Shown here: positions 53,041 to 61,558 of the stretch, piece after piece
Numbering within the stretch: the stretch's first letter is position 1
How the letters are laid out: every line of letters begins with the position of its first letter
Origin: CAIUPE01 sp046091665
GTDB taxonomy: Bacteria > Pseudomonadota > Alphaproteobacteria > Rhizobiales > Beijerinckiaceae
Direction: 5' to 3'
DNA length: 64,000 nt
Assembly: GCA_046091665.1 (NCBI GenBank)
Contig: JBJTCD010000030.1
Location: 110,299-174,298, forward strand
The notes under the pieces: generated by a model
The model's input: only the letters and a program-made list of their open reading frames with translations
What the model was told of the DNA's origin: nothing
Databases searched by the model: none
Made by a program: the position numbers and the translations under genes

Positions 53041-54116
53041 GCAGCCGTTCTCGCCGAGATAAAACGCATCACGCGTCGCGCTGTTGAGAGCGACAAAGCG
53101 TGAAAGCTCGAAAATGCGCTGTCATGAAGTGCTTGCGAAAGCGAGCCACCATTTTTTGCTTTGAGCAGTGAAAGGAAACTCGACCACTGAAAGTCGATCG
53201 CGCGCATGATAAAAAGTATAGGATCGAAATGCGGTGAGCCGAAGGCGTGTTTAACCGTCTCGCGCGGCAATCCTGCGAGATGAGCAATCGCTGCGAGCGC
53301 TTCATTGATCCGCCCATGATTGATGAGCGCAACCACCTCACCCTCGCGTGGCGCGCGAGAGAAGTGATAGGCTTCGTCCGCACTTTCGGGCTTCACATAA
53401 TCTGCCATTTCCAGAATGGACGGATTGATCATCACTGCTGCAGCGCCGACATCGATGGCATGATCGATAAGGTCGATCTGGTCGGTGAGATCGCGGATTT
53501 CGCTACGCGCTTTCTGTTTGGCGGCTTCCAGAATGGCCCCGATATGGCGCAAAGCGAGATCGGGCCGGCTCTTGAGAGCCCTGTAGAGCTTGGTGTCGGT
53601 CGTTGCGCGATCCGCAAGCGCCCGTAAGCCCAATTCCGAGAGTTCGAGGCTCGAATTCCGCAAGATCCGGTCGATTACGGCGTCTCCGCCGCGCTGAGCG
53701 AGGATATCCGTGACCTGGCTTGGCAGGCGCTTCCGGCGGGACACCGCCTCGAGAAAGGCCTCAGGGCGTTCTTGCGCAACTAAGGCTAGATTGGAGGTCT
53801 CAACGCAGGGGCTTCGTTCCAAAACGGGCTTGGCGACGAGAATTTCCTCGTCCAGCGCCAGATTTTGGACTGTTTGGCGGGGTCCGCGGGTCAAATCAGC
53901 GAGTTTTTCCGATAATTCAATGCGTGCGGCTAACTCGATCTCGGCGGCCAGACACAGAATCACTTCATCAAAAACTGACACATGGTCATCATTCAGATCG
54001 GGCAATTGTTCGATAAAAAGATTGGTGATCCGGTGCAGCAAAATGGTGCGCCGTTCGCCATCCGCATCCTGAAGGGCGGATTCTATATCGGTTACGAGGG
54101 AAGATATGGGGCTCAT
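53037..54116 (-). CDS. DUF2336 domain protein
   Basis: 359-residue all-helical, predicted soluble protein that matches the DUF2336 family of alphaproteobacteria: repeated helical hairpins with acidic N-terminal ITNLFIEQLPDLNDDHVSVFDEVILCLA, then ISELGL-like repeats around RNSSLELSELGLRALADRATTDTKLY. The fold resembles HEAT/ARM-like repeats, suggesting protein binding. Function is unknown; some relatives are linked to cell-cycle signalling by context, which I cannot confirm here. The ATG at 54116 is better than the open frame's 54182 start. Confidence 0.85.
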   Translation of the reverse strand: MSPISSLVTDIESALQDADGERRTILLHRITNLFIEQLPDLNDDHVSVFDEVILCLAAEIELAARIELSEKLADLTRGPRQTVQNLALDEEILVAKPVLERSPCVETSNLALVAQERPEAFLEAVSRRKRLPSQVTDILAQRGGDAVIDRILRNSSLELSELGLRALADRATTDTKLYRALKSRPDLALRHIGAILEAAKQKARSEIRDLTDQIDLIDHAIDVGAAAVMINPSILEMADYVKPESADEAYHFSRAPREGEVVALINHGRINEALAAIAHLAGLPRETVKHAFGSPHFDPILFIMRAIDFQWSSFLSLLKAKNGGSLSQALHDSAFSSFHALSLSTARRVMRFISARTAA

Positions 54117-54251
54117 CGCTGTCTCTTGATCGGCGATCAGTTTTATCCGGCAGGGGTAACCAAAACGTGTATGCCGCCCCACCCCGAAGGATTTGCTTGA
54201 AAATTCTCCCTTGATGGAGTAGAGGGGTTGCGTCGTTAAGACACCTCATAG

Positions 54252-54305
54252 CGGTAATCAGAACCGATTTTGTGAGAGTGGGCCCGCCCGGACCCGCTCT
54301 TTTTT
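54252..54305 (+). promoter_or_regulatory. Structured leader with terminator before rimP (attenuator)
   Basis: A small hairpin CGGT-N7-ACCG (54252-54266) is followed by a strong terminator: AGAGTGGG ... CCCGCTCT (54275-54300) with extra inner GC pairs and six T residues (54300-54305), all ahead of the rimP GTG at 54333. A terminator between promoter and first gene fits a transcription attenuator, like the 'rimP leader' RNAs proposed for alphaproteobacteria. Control by NusA level is a plausible inference. Confidence 0.7.
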
Positions 54306-54332
54306 ATTGCCTACCGGGCTGGGTAGTCAGGC

Positions 54333-55034
54333 GTGGTCGAACGCGAACAGAGATTGACAGATGATAGCGGGGTCGCGGGAGCGATCGGCCGCATCGTTGA
54401 GCCGGCGATTGAAGCGCTGGGCTTTCGTCTTGTGCGAGTCCGCGTCTCTTCGATGAATGGCTGCACCGTGCAAATCATGGCCGAGCGTCCCGATGGCTCA
54501 ATGGGCATTGATGAATGCGAAGCGGTGAGCCGCGCGATTTCGCCGCTTCTTGATGTCGATGATCCGGTTGGCGGCGCCTATAATCTCGAAATTTCATCGC
54601 CCGGAATTGATCGCCCGCTTGTTCGTCGTTCTGATTTTGAAAAATGGACTGGCTATCAGGCGCGCATTGAAATGACGCGTCCGAGTTTTGGGCGTAAACG
54701 TCATAAAGGATTTCTGCGCGGCGTGTCTGAGATCGCCGTGAAATTCGAACGCGTTGATGCAAAACCGGAAGAAGAGATTCATATCGAATTGCCTTTCGCC
54801 GATATTGCCGAAGCGCATCTTATTCTGACTGATGATCTCATTCGCGAGTCCTTGCGACGCGATAAAGCGCTGCGTCGTGGTGGCGATGAGTCATCATCAC
54901 AATCACAATTGGCTGCCGCCGATGCGGCGACGCCGAAACAGAAATCGCACGCCCTGCCGAAACAGAAAAAGCCTGCAGGGTTGAGATCGTTAGAAAAGGA
55001 GAAGATCCATGGCAGTCAGCGCAAACCGGCTTGA
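54333..55034 (+). CDS. rimP: Ribosome maturation factor RimP
   Basis: Needed for 30S maturation. RimP N-terminal domain (IGRIVEPAIEALGFRLVRVRVSS, GCTVQIMAERPDGSMGIDECEAVSRAISPLLDVDDP, YNLEISSPGIDRPLVRRSDFEKWTGYQARIE) and a C-terminal SH3-like domain, then a long basic/Gln-rich tail to 233 residues, longer than E. coli RimP (about 150). GTG start at 54333. First gene of the rimP-nusA-infB operon, overlapping the start of nusA by 26 bp. Confidence 0.94.
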   Translation: MVEREQRLTDDSGVAGAIGRIVEPAIEALGFRLVRVRVSSMNGCTVQIMAERPDGSMGIDECEAVSRAISPLLDVDDPVGGAYNLEISSPGIDRPLVRRSDFEKWTGYQARIEMTRPSFGRKRHKGFLRGVSEIAVKFERVDAKPEEEIHIELPFADIAEAHLILTDDLIRESLRRDKALRRGGDESSSQSQLAAADAATPKQKSHALPKQKKPAGLRSLEKEKIHGSQRKPA

Positions 55035-56589
55035 GCTTTTGCAGATCGCCGATGCAGTGGCGCGTGAAAAACTGATCGATCGTCAGATCGTTCTGGCCTC
55101 GATGGAGGAAGCCTATGCTAAGGCTGCGCGTTCTCGCTATGGCATGGAAACCAATGTGCGTGCCGAGATCGATCCGAAGACTGGCGAATTGCGCTTGTGG
55201 CGGCATTTGCTTGTTGTTGAAGCGGTCGAAAATCCGTCTGTTGAAATTTCACTCGAAGATGCGCGTCGTTCAAATCCTGCCGCGCAACTTGGCGATGTGA
55301 TTGCCGATAAGCTTCCCCCCTTCGATCTTGGCCGTATTGCCGCACAATCAGCAAAACAAGTGATTGTGCAAAAAGTGCGCGATGCTGAGCGTGATCGTCA
55401 ATATGAAGAATATAAGGATCGCATTGGCGAAATCATCAATGGCGTTGTGAAGCGCGTTGAATATGGCAATGTGATTGTTGATCTCGGCCGCTCAGAAGGC
55501 ATTGTGCGTCGTGACGAATTGATTCCGCGCGAAGTCTTCCGTCCCGGTGATCGCATTCGCGCTTTTGTGTTTGATGTTCGTCGTGAAGCGCGTGGTCCGC
55601 AGATTTTCTTGTCGCGTACTCATCCGCAATTCATGGCAAAACTCTTCGCACAAGAAGTGCCTGAAATCTATGATGGCATCATCAGCGTGAAAGCGGTGGC
55701 GCGCGATCCTGGTTCGCGTGCGAAAATTGCTGTCATCTCGCGCGATTCATCGATTGATCCAGTTGGCGCCTGCGTGGGTATGCGTGGTTCGCGTGTGCAA
55801 GCAGTTGTCGGTGAGTTACAAGGTGAAAAGATCGACATCATTCCCTGGTCACCTGATGTGGCAACCTTCATCGTCAACGCGTTGCAACCGGCTGAAGTGG
55901 CAAAAGTTGTTCTTGATGAAGAATCAGAGCGCATCGAAGTTGTCGTGCCGGATGATCAGCTCTCACTCGCCATCGGTCGTCGTGGTCAAAATGTGCGCCT
56001 CGCATCGCAACTGACGGGTTGGGATATTGATATTCTAACCGAAGCTGAAGAATCAGAACGTCGTCAGAAAGAGTTCGTTGAAAGAACGCAAATATTCATG
56101 GATGCGCTCGATGTTGACGAAGTCGTTGGTCAGCTCTTGGCCTCGGAAGGTTTCCGCTCGGTTGAAGAACTCACTTATGTCGATGTCGCCGAACTCGCTT
56201 CGATTGAAGGTTTTGATGAGGAAACCGCGGCAGAAATTCAAAACCGCGCGATCAATCATCTTGCTGAACGCGATGCCGCATTGGACGCGCGCCGTCGTGA
56301 ATTGGGCGTTGCCGATGAGTTGAAAGAGGTTCCCGGTCTCACTTTGCCGATGCTCGTGAAGCTTGGTGAAAATGACGTCAAAACGATTGAGGACCTTGCG
56401 GGCTGCGCCACCGATGATCTCGTTGGATGGACAGAGCGCAAAGGCTCGGACACGATCAAAAACGCCGGCTTTCTTGATGGATTTGAGATCAGCCGCGATG
56501 AGGCCGAAGCTTTGATCATGCAGGCGCGCGTCACCGCGGGGTGGATTGAAGCGCCGGTGGAAGAGGCCGAAGCATCGGTCGAGGCGTGA
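55009..56589 (+). CDS. nusA: Transcription termination/antitermination factor NusA
   Basis: Binds RNA polymerase and nascent RNA. N-terminal polymerase-binding domain, S1 domain (about 130-200, EIINGVVKRVEYGNVIVDLG), two KH domains (about 230-350, GACVGMRGSRVQAVVGEL and LAIGRRGQNVRLASQLTG) and C-terminal acidic repeats (VGQLLASEGFRSVEELTYVD; LVGWTERKGSDTIKNAGF). 526 residues. ATG with AAAAGGAG upstream. The operon continues to infB after an unusual 194-bp gap. Confidence 0.97.
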   Translation: MAVSANRLELLQIADAVAREKLIDRQIVLASMEEAYAKAARSRYGMETNVRAEIDPKTGELRLWRHLLVVEAVENPSVEISLEDARRSNPAAQLGDVIADKLPPFDLGRIAAQSAKQVIVQKVRDAERDRQYEEYKDRIGEIINGVVKRVEYGNVIVDLGRSEGIVRRDELIPREVFRPGDRIRAFVFDVRREARGPQIFLSRTHPQFMAKLFAQEVPEIYDGIISVKAVARDPGSRAKIAVISRDSSIDPVGACVGMRGSRVQAVVGELQGEKIDIIPWSPDVATFIVNALQPAEVAKVVLDEESERIEVVVPDDQLSLAIGRRGQNVRLASQLTGWDIDILTEAEESERRQKEFVERTQIFMDALDVDEVVGQLLASEGFRSVEELTYVDVAELASIEGFDEETAAEIQNRAINHLAERDAALDARRRELGVADELKEVPGLTLPMLVKLGENDVKTIEDLAGCATDDLVGWTERKGSDTIKNAGFLDGFEISRDEAEALIMQARVTAGWIEAPVEEAEASVEA

Positions 56590-56599
56590 AACAAGTAAG

Positions 56600-56676
56600 G
56601 CTGCGTTGCAAAAATTTTGGCACTTGGTTCGCCAGATGTGATAGAGGCAACGCAGCTTAAGGGCCCTCCAAGGGCC
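56600..56676 (+). other. Hairpin pair in the nusA-infB spacer
   Basis: GCTGCGTTGC (56600-56609) pairs perfectly with GCAACGCAGC (56647-56656) around a 37-nt loop that itself holds TGGC-N9-GCCA. A second hairpin, GGCCCT-N3-AGGGCC, is at 56662-56676. No T-run follows. Possible processing site or RNA regulatory element in the transcript. Confidence 0.5.
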
Positions 56677-56783
56677 GATAATCAAGGTCTTGCCGGAGTT
56701 TCTGGCGGGTCGAACGGAATAGGGTGGCTGGGCTTTCCAGTCGTGAAGCTAAAAACAGGCGGCGTGCCGCAGGACGAGAGTGA

Positions 56784-59399
56784 ATGACCGATAAGAACAC
56801 ACCGGGTGATAAGACCTTGCACATGGCTCAGACGAAAACGCTGAGCCTGAAGCGTCCGGTTGAGCAGGGCGTCGTTCGCCAAAGCTTCTCGCATGGCCGC
56901 ACCAAAGCCGTTGTTGTCGAGAAGGTTAAACGCAGGATTGTCGGCCCGGGTGAGGCGCCCGCAGCGCCAGAGCCCGTCAAGGCTGCCCCACAGGTGAAAG
57001 CCGCCGCTGCGGCTCCCGCACCGACGCCGCAACCCGCGCGTCCCGCCACTCCGCCCGCAGCGCAAAAGCCGTCTGGTATGGTTTTGCGCACGCTCACCGA
57101 AGATGAACGTGATGCGCGTGCACAAGCATTGGCCGAAGCGCGCAAGCGTGAGGAAGTCGAGCGCAAGCAAGCGGAACTTGACGCGAAGAGTCGCGCCGAA
57201 CGCGAAGCGCGTGAAAAGGTCGAACGTGATGCGGCTGAAGCCCGTAAGCGTGAAGAAGATGAACGTCGTCGTTTCGACGATGAAGTCAAAAAGAAATCCG
57301 AAAGCGAAGCGCGTCGTCGCTTGGGTGATGGCACGACAGAGAAAGCTGCGCCGACCGGTGAGCGCGTTGCGATCGCGCCCCGTCGTGCTGGTGCGCTCAA
57401 GGAAATGGATGATGATGAGCGGCAAGTGGCTCGTCGTAGTGGCAACGGTCCCGCTCGTGCGCCGGTTCCGGCAAAGCCAGAACGCACAACACGTACCGAT
57501 GATCGTCGTCGTGGACGATTGACGGTCACGAGCGTCACGGGTGATGGCGAAGAAGAACGCGTTCGTTCTGTTGCGGCTTTCAAACGCCGTGTTCAGCGTC
57601 TCAAGGGCGCGAACCAAGTTGAGCAGAAAGAAAAGATTTCACGCGAAGTGACAATTCCTGAGGTCATCACGATTCAGGAACTCGCCAACCGTATGGCAGA
57701 ACGTGCCGTCGACGTCATCCGCTTCCTCATGAAGCAAGGGCAGATGGTCAAGATCACGGATGTGATCGACGCTGACACGGCCCAACTTGTTGCGGAAGAA
57801 TTGGGACATACGGTGAAGCGTGTTGCTGAATCGGATGTCGAAGAAGGTCTCTTCGATACGCCTGATGCTTCGGACAATCTCAAAGCGCGCCCGCCGGTTG
57901 TGACCATCATGGGTCACGTTGATCATGGTAAGACGTCGTTGCTGGATGCTATCCGCAAAGCGAATGTCGCAAGCGGTGAAGCGGGTGGGATCACACAACA
58001 TATTGGCGCTTATCAAGTCACGGCACCAAGTGGCGCGAAAATTACCTTCATCGATACACCAGGCCATGCGGCATTTACGCAGATGCGCGCGCGCGGTGCG
58101 AAAGTCACCGACATTGTCATTCTCGTCGTTGCCGCTGATGACGGCGTGATGCCGCAAACGATTGAGGCGATCAATCATGCAAAAGCTGCTAAGGTGCCGA
58201 TGATCGTGGCGATCAACAAAGTTGATAAACCCGACGCAAAGCCCGAGCGCGTGCGCACCGAACTTCTACAATATGAAGTGCAGGTCGAAAGCATGGGCGG
58301 TGAGACACTTGAAGTTGAAGTGTCGGCGAAAGAGCGCCGCAACCTCGACAAGCTTCTTGACGCGATCGCGCTGCAATCTGAAGTTCTTGAATTGAAATCG
58401 AATCCTGATCGCGAAGCCGAAGGCACGGTGATCGAAGCCAAGCTTGATCGTGGTCGCGGTCCCGTTGCGACCGTCCTCGTTCAACGCGGCACGCTGCATA
58501 CAGGTGATATTGTTGTTGCCGGTTCAGAATATGGTCGCGTGCGCGCGCTCATTTCTGATCTTGGCTCATCAATTGCGGAAGCCGGCCCTTCGGTTCCTGT
58601 CGAAGTGCTTGGCTTTAACGGCGCGCCGGAAGCGGGCGATCGTTTGGCCGTTGTGCCGAATGAAGCACGCGCGCGTGAAATTACCGAATATCGTCAGCGT
58701 CAAAAGCGTGAACGTATGGCGGTTCGTGTGGGTGCCGCACGCGGCTCGCTCTCGGATATGATGACGCAATTGAAAGCCTCGGGTCGCAAGGAATTTCCGT
58801 TGCTCGTCAAAGGCGACGTGCAAGGCTCTGTTGAAGCGATCATCTCGTCGCTTGAAAAGCTCGGCACCGACGAAGTTGGCGCGCGGATCATTCACTCTGG
58901 CGTTGGCGGCATCAATGAATCGGATGTGACACTCGCCGAAGCTTCAGGCGCAGCCATCATTGGCTTCAATGTGCGTGCGAATAAAGAAGCGCGCGATGCG
59001 GCCGAACGGGTCGGAACTGAAATCCGTTATTACAACATCATCTATGATCTTGTTGATGACATCAAGCAGGCGATGTCTGGTCTTCTCGCACCGACCTTGC
59101 GCGAAGATCGTCTTGGCGAAGCGCGCATTCTGCAGGTCTTTGCCGTGTCGAAAGTCGGTAAGGTTGCGGGCTGTCTTGTTCAAGACGGTAAGGTTGAACG
59201 TGGCGCCAGTGTGCGTCTTATCCGCGACAATGTCGTCATTCACGAAGGCAAGCTCTCGACGCTCAAGCGCTTCAAGGATGAAGTCAAAGAAGTGGGCTCC
59301 GGCCAAGAATGCGGTATGGCGTTCGAGAATTATCAAGATATGCGGGAAGGCGACATCATCGAATGTTATCGCGTTCAGGAAGTCCGTCGCTCGCTTTGA
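56784..59399 (+). CDS. infB: Translation initiation factor IF-2
   Basis: GTPase that brings initiator tRNA to the 30S subunit. A long charged N-terminal region (Glu/Arg/Lys-rich coiled coil, about 110-220), a short IF2-N segment, G domain with G1 GHVDHGKT (about 377-384), DTPGHAAFTQMRARGA and NKVDKPDA, then domains II, III and IV (ending VKEVGSGQECGMAFENYQDMREGDIIECY). 871 residues, ATG at 56784. Next gene is rbfA. Confidence 0.97.
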   Translation: MTDKNTPGDKTLHMAQTKTLSLKRPVEQGVVRQSFSHGRTKAVVVEKVKRRIVGPGEAPAAPEPVKAAPQVKAAAAAPAPTPQPARPATPPAAQKPSGMVLRTLTEDERDARAQALAEARKREEVERKQAELDAKSRAEREAREKVERDAAEARKREEDERRRFDDEVKKKSESEARRRLGDGTTEKAAPTGERVAIAPRRAGALKEMDDDERQVARRSGNGPARAPVPAKPERTTRTDDRRRGRLTVTSVTGDGEEERVRSVAAFKRRVQRLKGANQVEQKEKISREVTIPEVITIQELANRMAERAVDVIRFLMKQGQMVKITDVIDADTAQLVAEELGHTVKRVAESDVEEGLFDTPDASDNLKARPPVVTIMGHVDHGKTSLLDAIRKANVASGEAGGITQHIGAYQVTAPSGAKITFIDTPGHAAFTQMRARGAKVTDIVILVVAADDGVMPQTIEAINHAKAAKVPMIVAINKVDKPDAKPERVRTELLQYEVQVESMGGETLEVEVSAKERRNLDKLLDAIALQSEVLELKSNPDREAEGTVIEAKLDRGRGPVATVLVQRGTLHTGDIVVAGSEYGRVRALISDLGSSIAEAGPSVPVEVLGFNGAPEAGDRLAVVPNEARAREITEYRQRQKRERMAVRVGAARGSLSDMMTQLKASGRKEFPLLVKGDVQGSVEAIISSLEKLGTDEVGARIIHSGVGGINESDVTLAEASGAAIIGFNVRANKEARDAAERVGTEIRYYNIIYDLVDDIKQAMSGLLAPTLREDRLGEARILQVFAVSKVGKVAGCLVQDGKVERGASVRLIRDNVVIHEGKLSTLKRFKDEVKEVGSGQECGMAFENYQDMREGDIIECYRVQEVRRSL

Positions 59400-59414
59400 T
59401 CCATCATATCGAAA

Positions 59415-59444
59415 CGCCATGGTGATTTAAAAAGCACCGTGGCG
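59415..59444 (+). other. 10-bp hairpin between infB and rbfA
   Basis: CGCCATGGTG-N10-CACCGTGGCG (one G-T pair) begins 15 bp after the infB stop. No T-run follows; it may stabilise or process the mRNA. Confidence 0.45.
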
Positions 59445-59501
59445 CTTCATCTCTCAAATCCCCTCTGACCGGTTCAACTCCGGCAAGGCGGAGTGCATAA
59501 A

Positions 59502-59933
59502 ATGAAAAAACACGGTTCAGTGTCTCAAGGCCCATCGCAGCGTCAATTGCGTGTCGGTGAACTTGTTCGTCATGTCATTGCCGATATGGTGATGCGTGGC
59601 GACATTATTGATGAGGCGATTAAAGGCGCGATCATCACAGTGCCTGAAGTGCGCATGTCACCTGATTTGAAAATCGCAACCGTCTATCTCTCGCTGCATG
59701 ATCCGAAGCAGGAACAAGCAGCAGTGAAAGCCTTTGCGCGGCATCATGGGTTTATTCGTCGTGAAGTTGCGCATCGTGTAGATTTGAAATTCGCGCCCGA
59801 ATTGCGTTTTCGTATTGATGAAACGCTTGATGCGGCAGCACGTATTGACGAATTGCTGCGTCGACCCGAAGTGCAGCGCGATCTTGAAAAGCCGCTCCGT
59901 CGCATCAATGAGCAAAATGATAAAGATGAGTGA
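59502..59933 (+). CDS. rbfA: 30S ribosome-binding factor A
   Basis: Cold-shock factor binding the 30S near the 16S 5' helix. Single KH-type domain: QRQLRVGELVRHVIADMVMRGD, the conserved ITVPEVRMSPDLKIATVYLS, and RHHGFIRREVAHRVDLKFAPELRFRIDETLD. The ATG at 59502 has GGCGGAG at 8 bases (143 residues); an in-frame GTG at 59493 is possible. Followed by truB after 12 bp. Confidence 0.95.
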   Translation: MKKHGSVSQGPSQRQLRVGELVRHVIADMVMRGDIIDEAIKGAIITVPEVRMSPDLKIATVYLSLHDPKQEQAAVKAFARHHGFIRREVAHRVDLKFAPELRFRIDETLDAAARIDELLRRPEVQRDLEKPLRRINEQNDKDE

Positions 59934-59945
59934 GCGGCCCTCTCC

Positions 59946-60848
59946 ATGAATGCTCCGAAAAAACAACGTGCCGATGTGCATGGATGGATCGCGCTGGATA
60001 AGCCTCTCGGCATGACATCAACGCATGCGGTGGCTGTTGTGCGGCGCCTGTTGAACGCGAAGAAAGCGGGTCACGCGGGCACGCTTGATCCCCTCGCATC
60101 AGGTCTATTGCCCCTCGCCTTCGGTGAAGCCACAAAGACCGTGCCTTATGTTGTGGATGGTGAGAAAGCCTATCGCTTCACGGTTACCTTCGGCATTGAA
60201 ACCGATACGGATGACTCCGAAGGACGAATCGTTTCACAAAGTGAGGCGCGTCCGACCGAGCAACAGATTCTTGTCGCTTTGCCGAAATTCACAGGCGCGA
60301 TCACACAGGTGCCACCGCGTTATTCAGCGATCAAAATTGATGGCGAGCGCGCCTATGATTTGGCGCGTGGCGGTGAAGCGGTCGAGTTGCAGCCGCGCAT
60401 TGTTGAAATTCACACGCTGACGCTTCGCTCTTTTGATGGACAATCCGCGGTGCTTGAAGCGGAATGCGGCAAGGGCACTTATGTGCGCGCCATCGCGCGT
60501 GATCTTGGTCGCGCGCTTGGCTGCTTCGGTTATGTTACGGCGCTTCGCCGCACACGCGTTGGCCCTTTCACCGAAGCTGACGCGGTCACGCTCCCGTCGC
60601 TTGAAGCGGATGTGTTTGCGCCCGCTGCCGCGTTGAAAAGCGTTGATACGGGATTGCGCGAACTCGTCGAAGTGCCGGTGGGAGGAGATGCCCCCATACG
60701 CCTGCGCCGTGGGCAATCGATCATTTTGCGCGGCCGCGACGCGCCCGCCGAAGGTGAGACAGTTTACGCAACCAATGCCGGCCAAGTGATCGCCATCGGT
60801 ACGGTCGAGCGCGGGGAATTGGTACCGAACAGGGTGTTTAACCTCTAA
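59946..60848 (+). CDS. truB: tRNA pseudouridine-55 synthase
   Basis: Isomerises U55 in the T loop of tRNAs. GWIALDKPLGMTSTHAV, catalytic Asp in HAGTLDPLASGLLPL (about residue 48), and the YRFTVTFGIETDTDDSEGR, PPRYSAIKIDGERAYDLARGG blocks are typical, with a C-terminal PUA-like tail. 300 residues. Ends the rimP-truB group; rpsO starts 193 bp later. Confidence 0.96.
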   Translation: MNAPKKQRADVHGWIALDKPLGMTSTHAVAVVRRLLNAKKAGHAGTLDPLASGLLPLAFGEATKTVPYVVDGEKAYRFTVTFGIETDTDDSEGRIVSQSEARPTEQQILVALPKFTGAITQVPPRYSAIKIDGERAYDLARGGEAVELQPRIVEIHTLTLRSFDGQSAVLEAECGKGTYVRAIARDLGRALGCFGYVTALRRTRVGPFTEADAVTLPSLEADVFAPAAALKSVDTGLRELVEVPVGGDAPIRLRRGQSIILRGRDAPAEGETVYATNAGQVIAIGTVERGELVPNRVFNL

Positions 60849-60918
60849 GCGACGCTTGCGCCTCCGGGATTCTTTTCCCTCGCCTTCCCCTAATTTTCGT
60901 GTATAAGCGCCTCATCGC

Positions 60919-61002
60919 GCCGGGAATGATCCCGGCCGTTTCCGTTCGAGACAGACCCGGCTGGACGACATCCCGGCCTCGGCCTTCCGGCGGATTATCC
61001 GG
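60919..61002 (+). promoter_or_regulatory. Structured leader of rpsO
   Basis: GCCGGG-N6-CCCGGC (60919-60936) and CCGG-N8-CCGG (60987-61002) lie in the 193-bp leader before rpsO, ahead of the ribosome site AAAGGA. Ribosomal protein S15 is known to repress its own mRNA through leader structures in several phyla. Whether this is one is inferred from place and hairpins only. Confidence 0.4.
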
Positions 61003-61041
61003 CATAACGCCAATTTCCTTTAAGTTTGAAAGGATTATCCG

Positions 61042-61311
61042 ATGTCGATTTCGCCTGAACGCAAACAGGAACTCGTGACCCAATTCGCCACCACTAAGGG
61101 CGACACAGGCTCCCCGGAAGTCCAGATCGCGATCCTTACCGAGCGCATCACCAATCTCACAGGCCATTTCAAGAGCCATGTGAAGGACAACCATTCCCGC
61201 CGCGGCCTTTTGAAGATGGTGTCGCAGCGCCGCTCACTCCTCGATTATCTCAAATCGAAGGATGAAGCGCGCTATAAGTCCATCATCGAAAAGCTCGGCA
61301 TCCGCCGCTAA
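61042..61311 (+). CDS. rpsO: 30S ribosomal protein S15
   Basis: 89-residue four-helix protein binding 16S rRNA h20-h22. The signature TTKGDTGSPEVQIAILTERITNLTGHFKSHVKDNHSRRGLLKMVSQRRSLLDYLK is complete. ATG at 61042 after AAAGGA. Followed by a strong terminator and then pnp. Confidence 0.98.
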   Translation: MSISPERKQELVTQFATTKGDTGSPEVQIAILTERITNLTGHFKSHVKDNHSRRGLLKMVSQRRSLLDYLKSKDEARYKSIIEKLGIRR

Positions 61312-61322
61312 CAGGCGACCAG

Positions 61323-61349
61323 AGGGCCGCCATGGCGGCCCTTTCTTTT
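61323..61349 (+). terminator. Rho-independent terminator after rpsO
   Basis: AGGGCCGCC-AT-GGCGGCCCT, followed by TTCTTTT. Nine perfect GC-rich pairs (inner ones opening for the loop); 11 bp after the stop. Confidence 0.88.
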
Positions 61350-61351
61350 AG

Positions 61352-61380
61352 GAAACAGGCGGCATCCGGCCTCCTGTTTC
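61352..61380 (+). other. Hairpin at the start of the pnp leader
   Basis: GAAACAGG and CCTGTTTC pair perfectly (8 bp), with an inner CGG-CAT-CCG stem. It lies just after the rpsO terminator. Confidence 0.55.
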
Positions 61381-61457
61381 ACACTCCCGGGCCAAATGGT
61401 TCGATGCCATAAAGCCCTCAACCCTGCCCCCGATGCGGAGTTCATGGCAGGATTGCC

Positions 61458-61503
61458 GGAGGCTGGAGCGTGCGCTTGGCGCCGCAACGTCACGCCAGCC
61501 TCC
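61458..61503 (+). promoter_or_regulatory. Long stem-loop in the pnp leader (possible RNase III/PNPase autoregulation site)
   Basis: GGAGGCTGG-AG-CGTG pairs with CACG-CCAGCCTCC (9 bp, a 2-nt bulge, then 4 bp) around an 18-nt loop, 55 bp before the pnp ATG. In E. coli an equivalent leader hairpin is cut by RNase III, letting PNPase repress its own mRNA. The structure is seen; the mechanism is inferred. It also shows that the open frame upstream of 61559 is leader. Confidence 0.68.
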
Positions 61504-61558
61504 CGCCGTCTTGCACATGGCTTTCGAATCCCGGGCCATGATGAAAGACAAAGTCTCT

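Noticed and set aside
56682..57617. 311-codon frame antisense to the start of infB
   Set aside because: Low-complexity Thr/Phe/Arg-rich translation, the mirror of the charged N-terminal region of IF-2.
59415..59491. tRNA-like signal before rbfA: GGTTCAACTCC resembles a T-arm, and CGCCATG could pair in 6 of 7 positions with CAAGGCG 70 bases on
   Set aside because: No D-arm and no anticodon stem can be formed in between, and the segment contains the rbfA ribosome site and the infB-rbfA hairpin.
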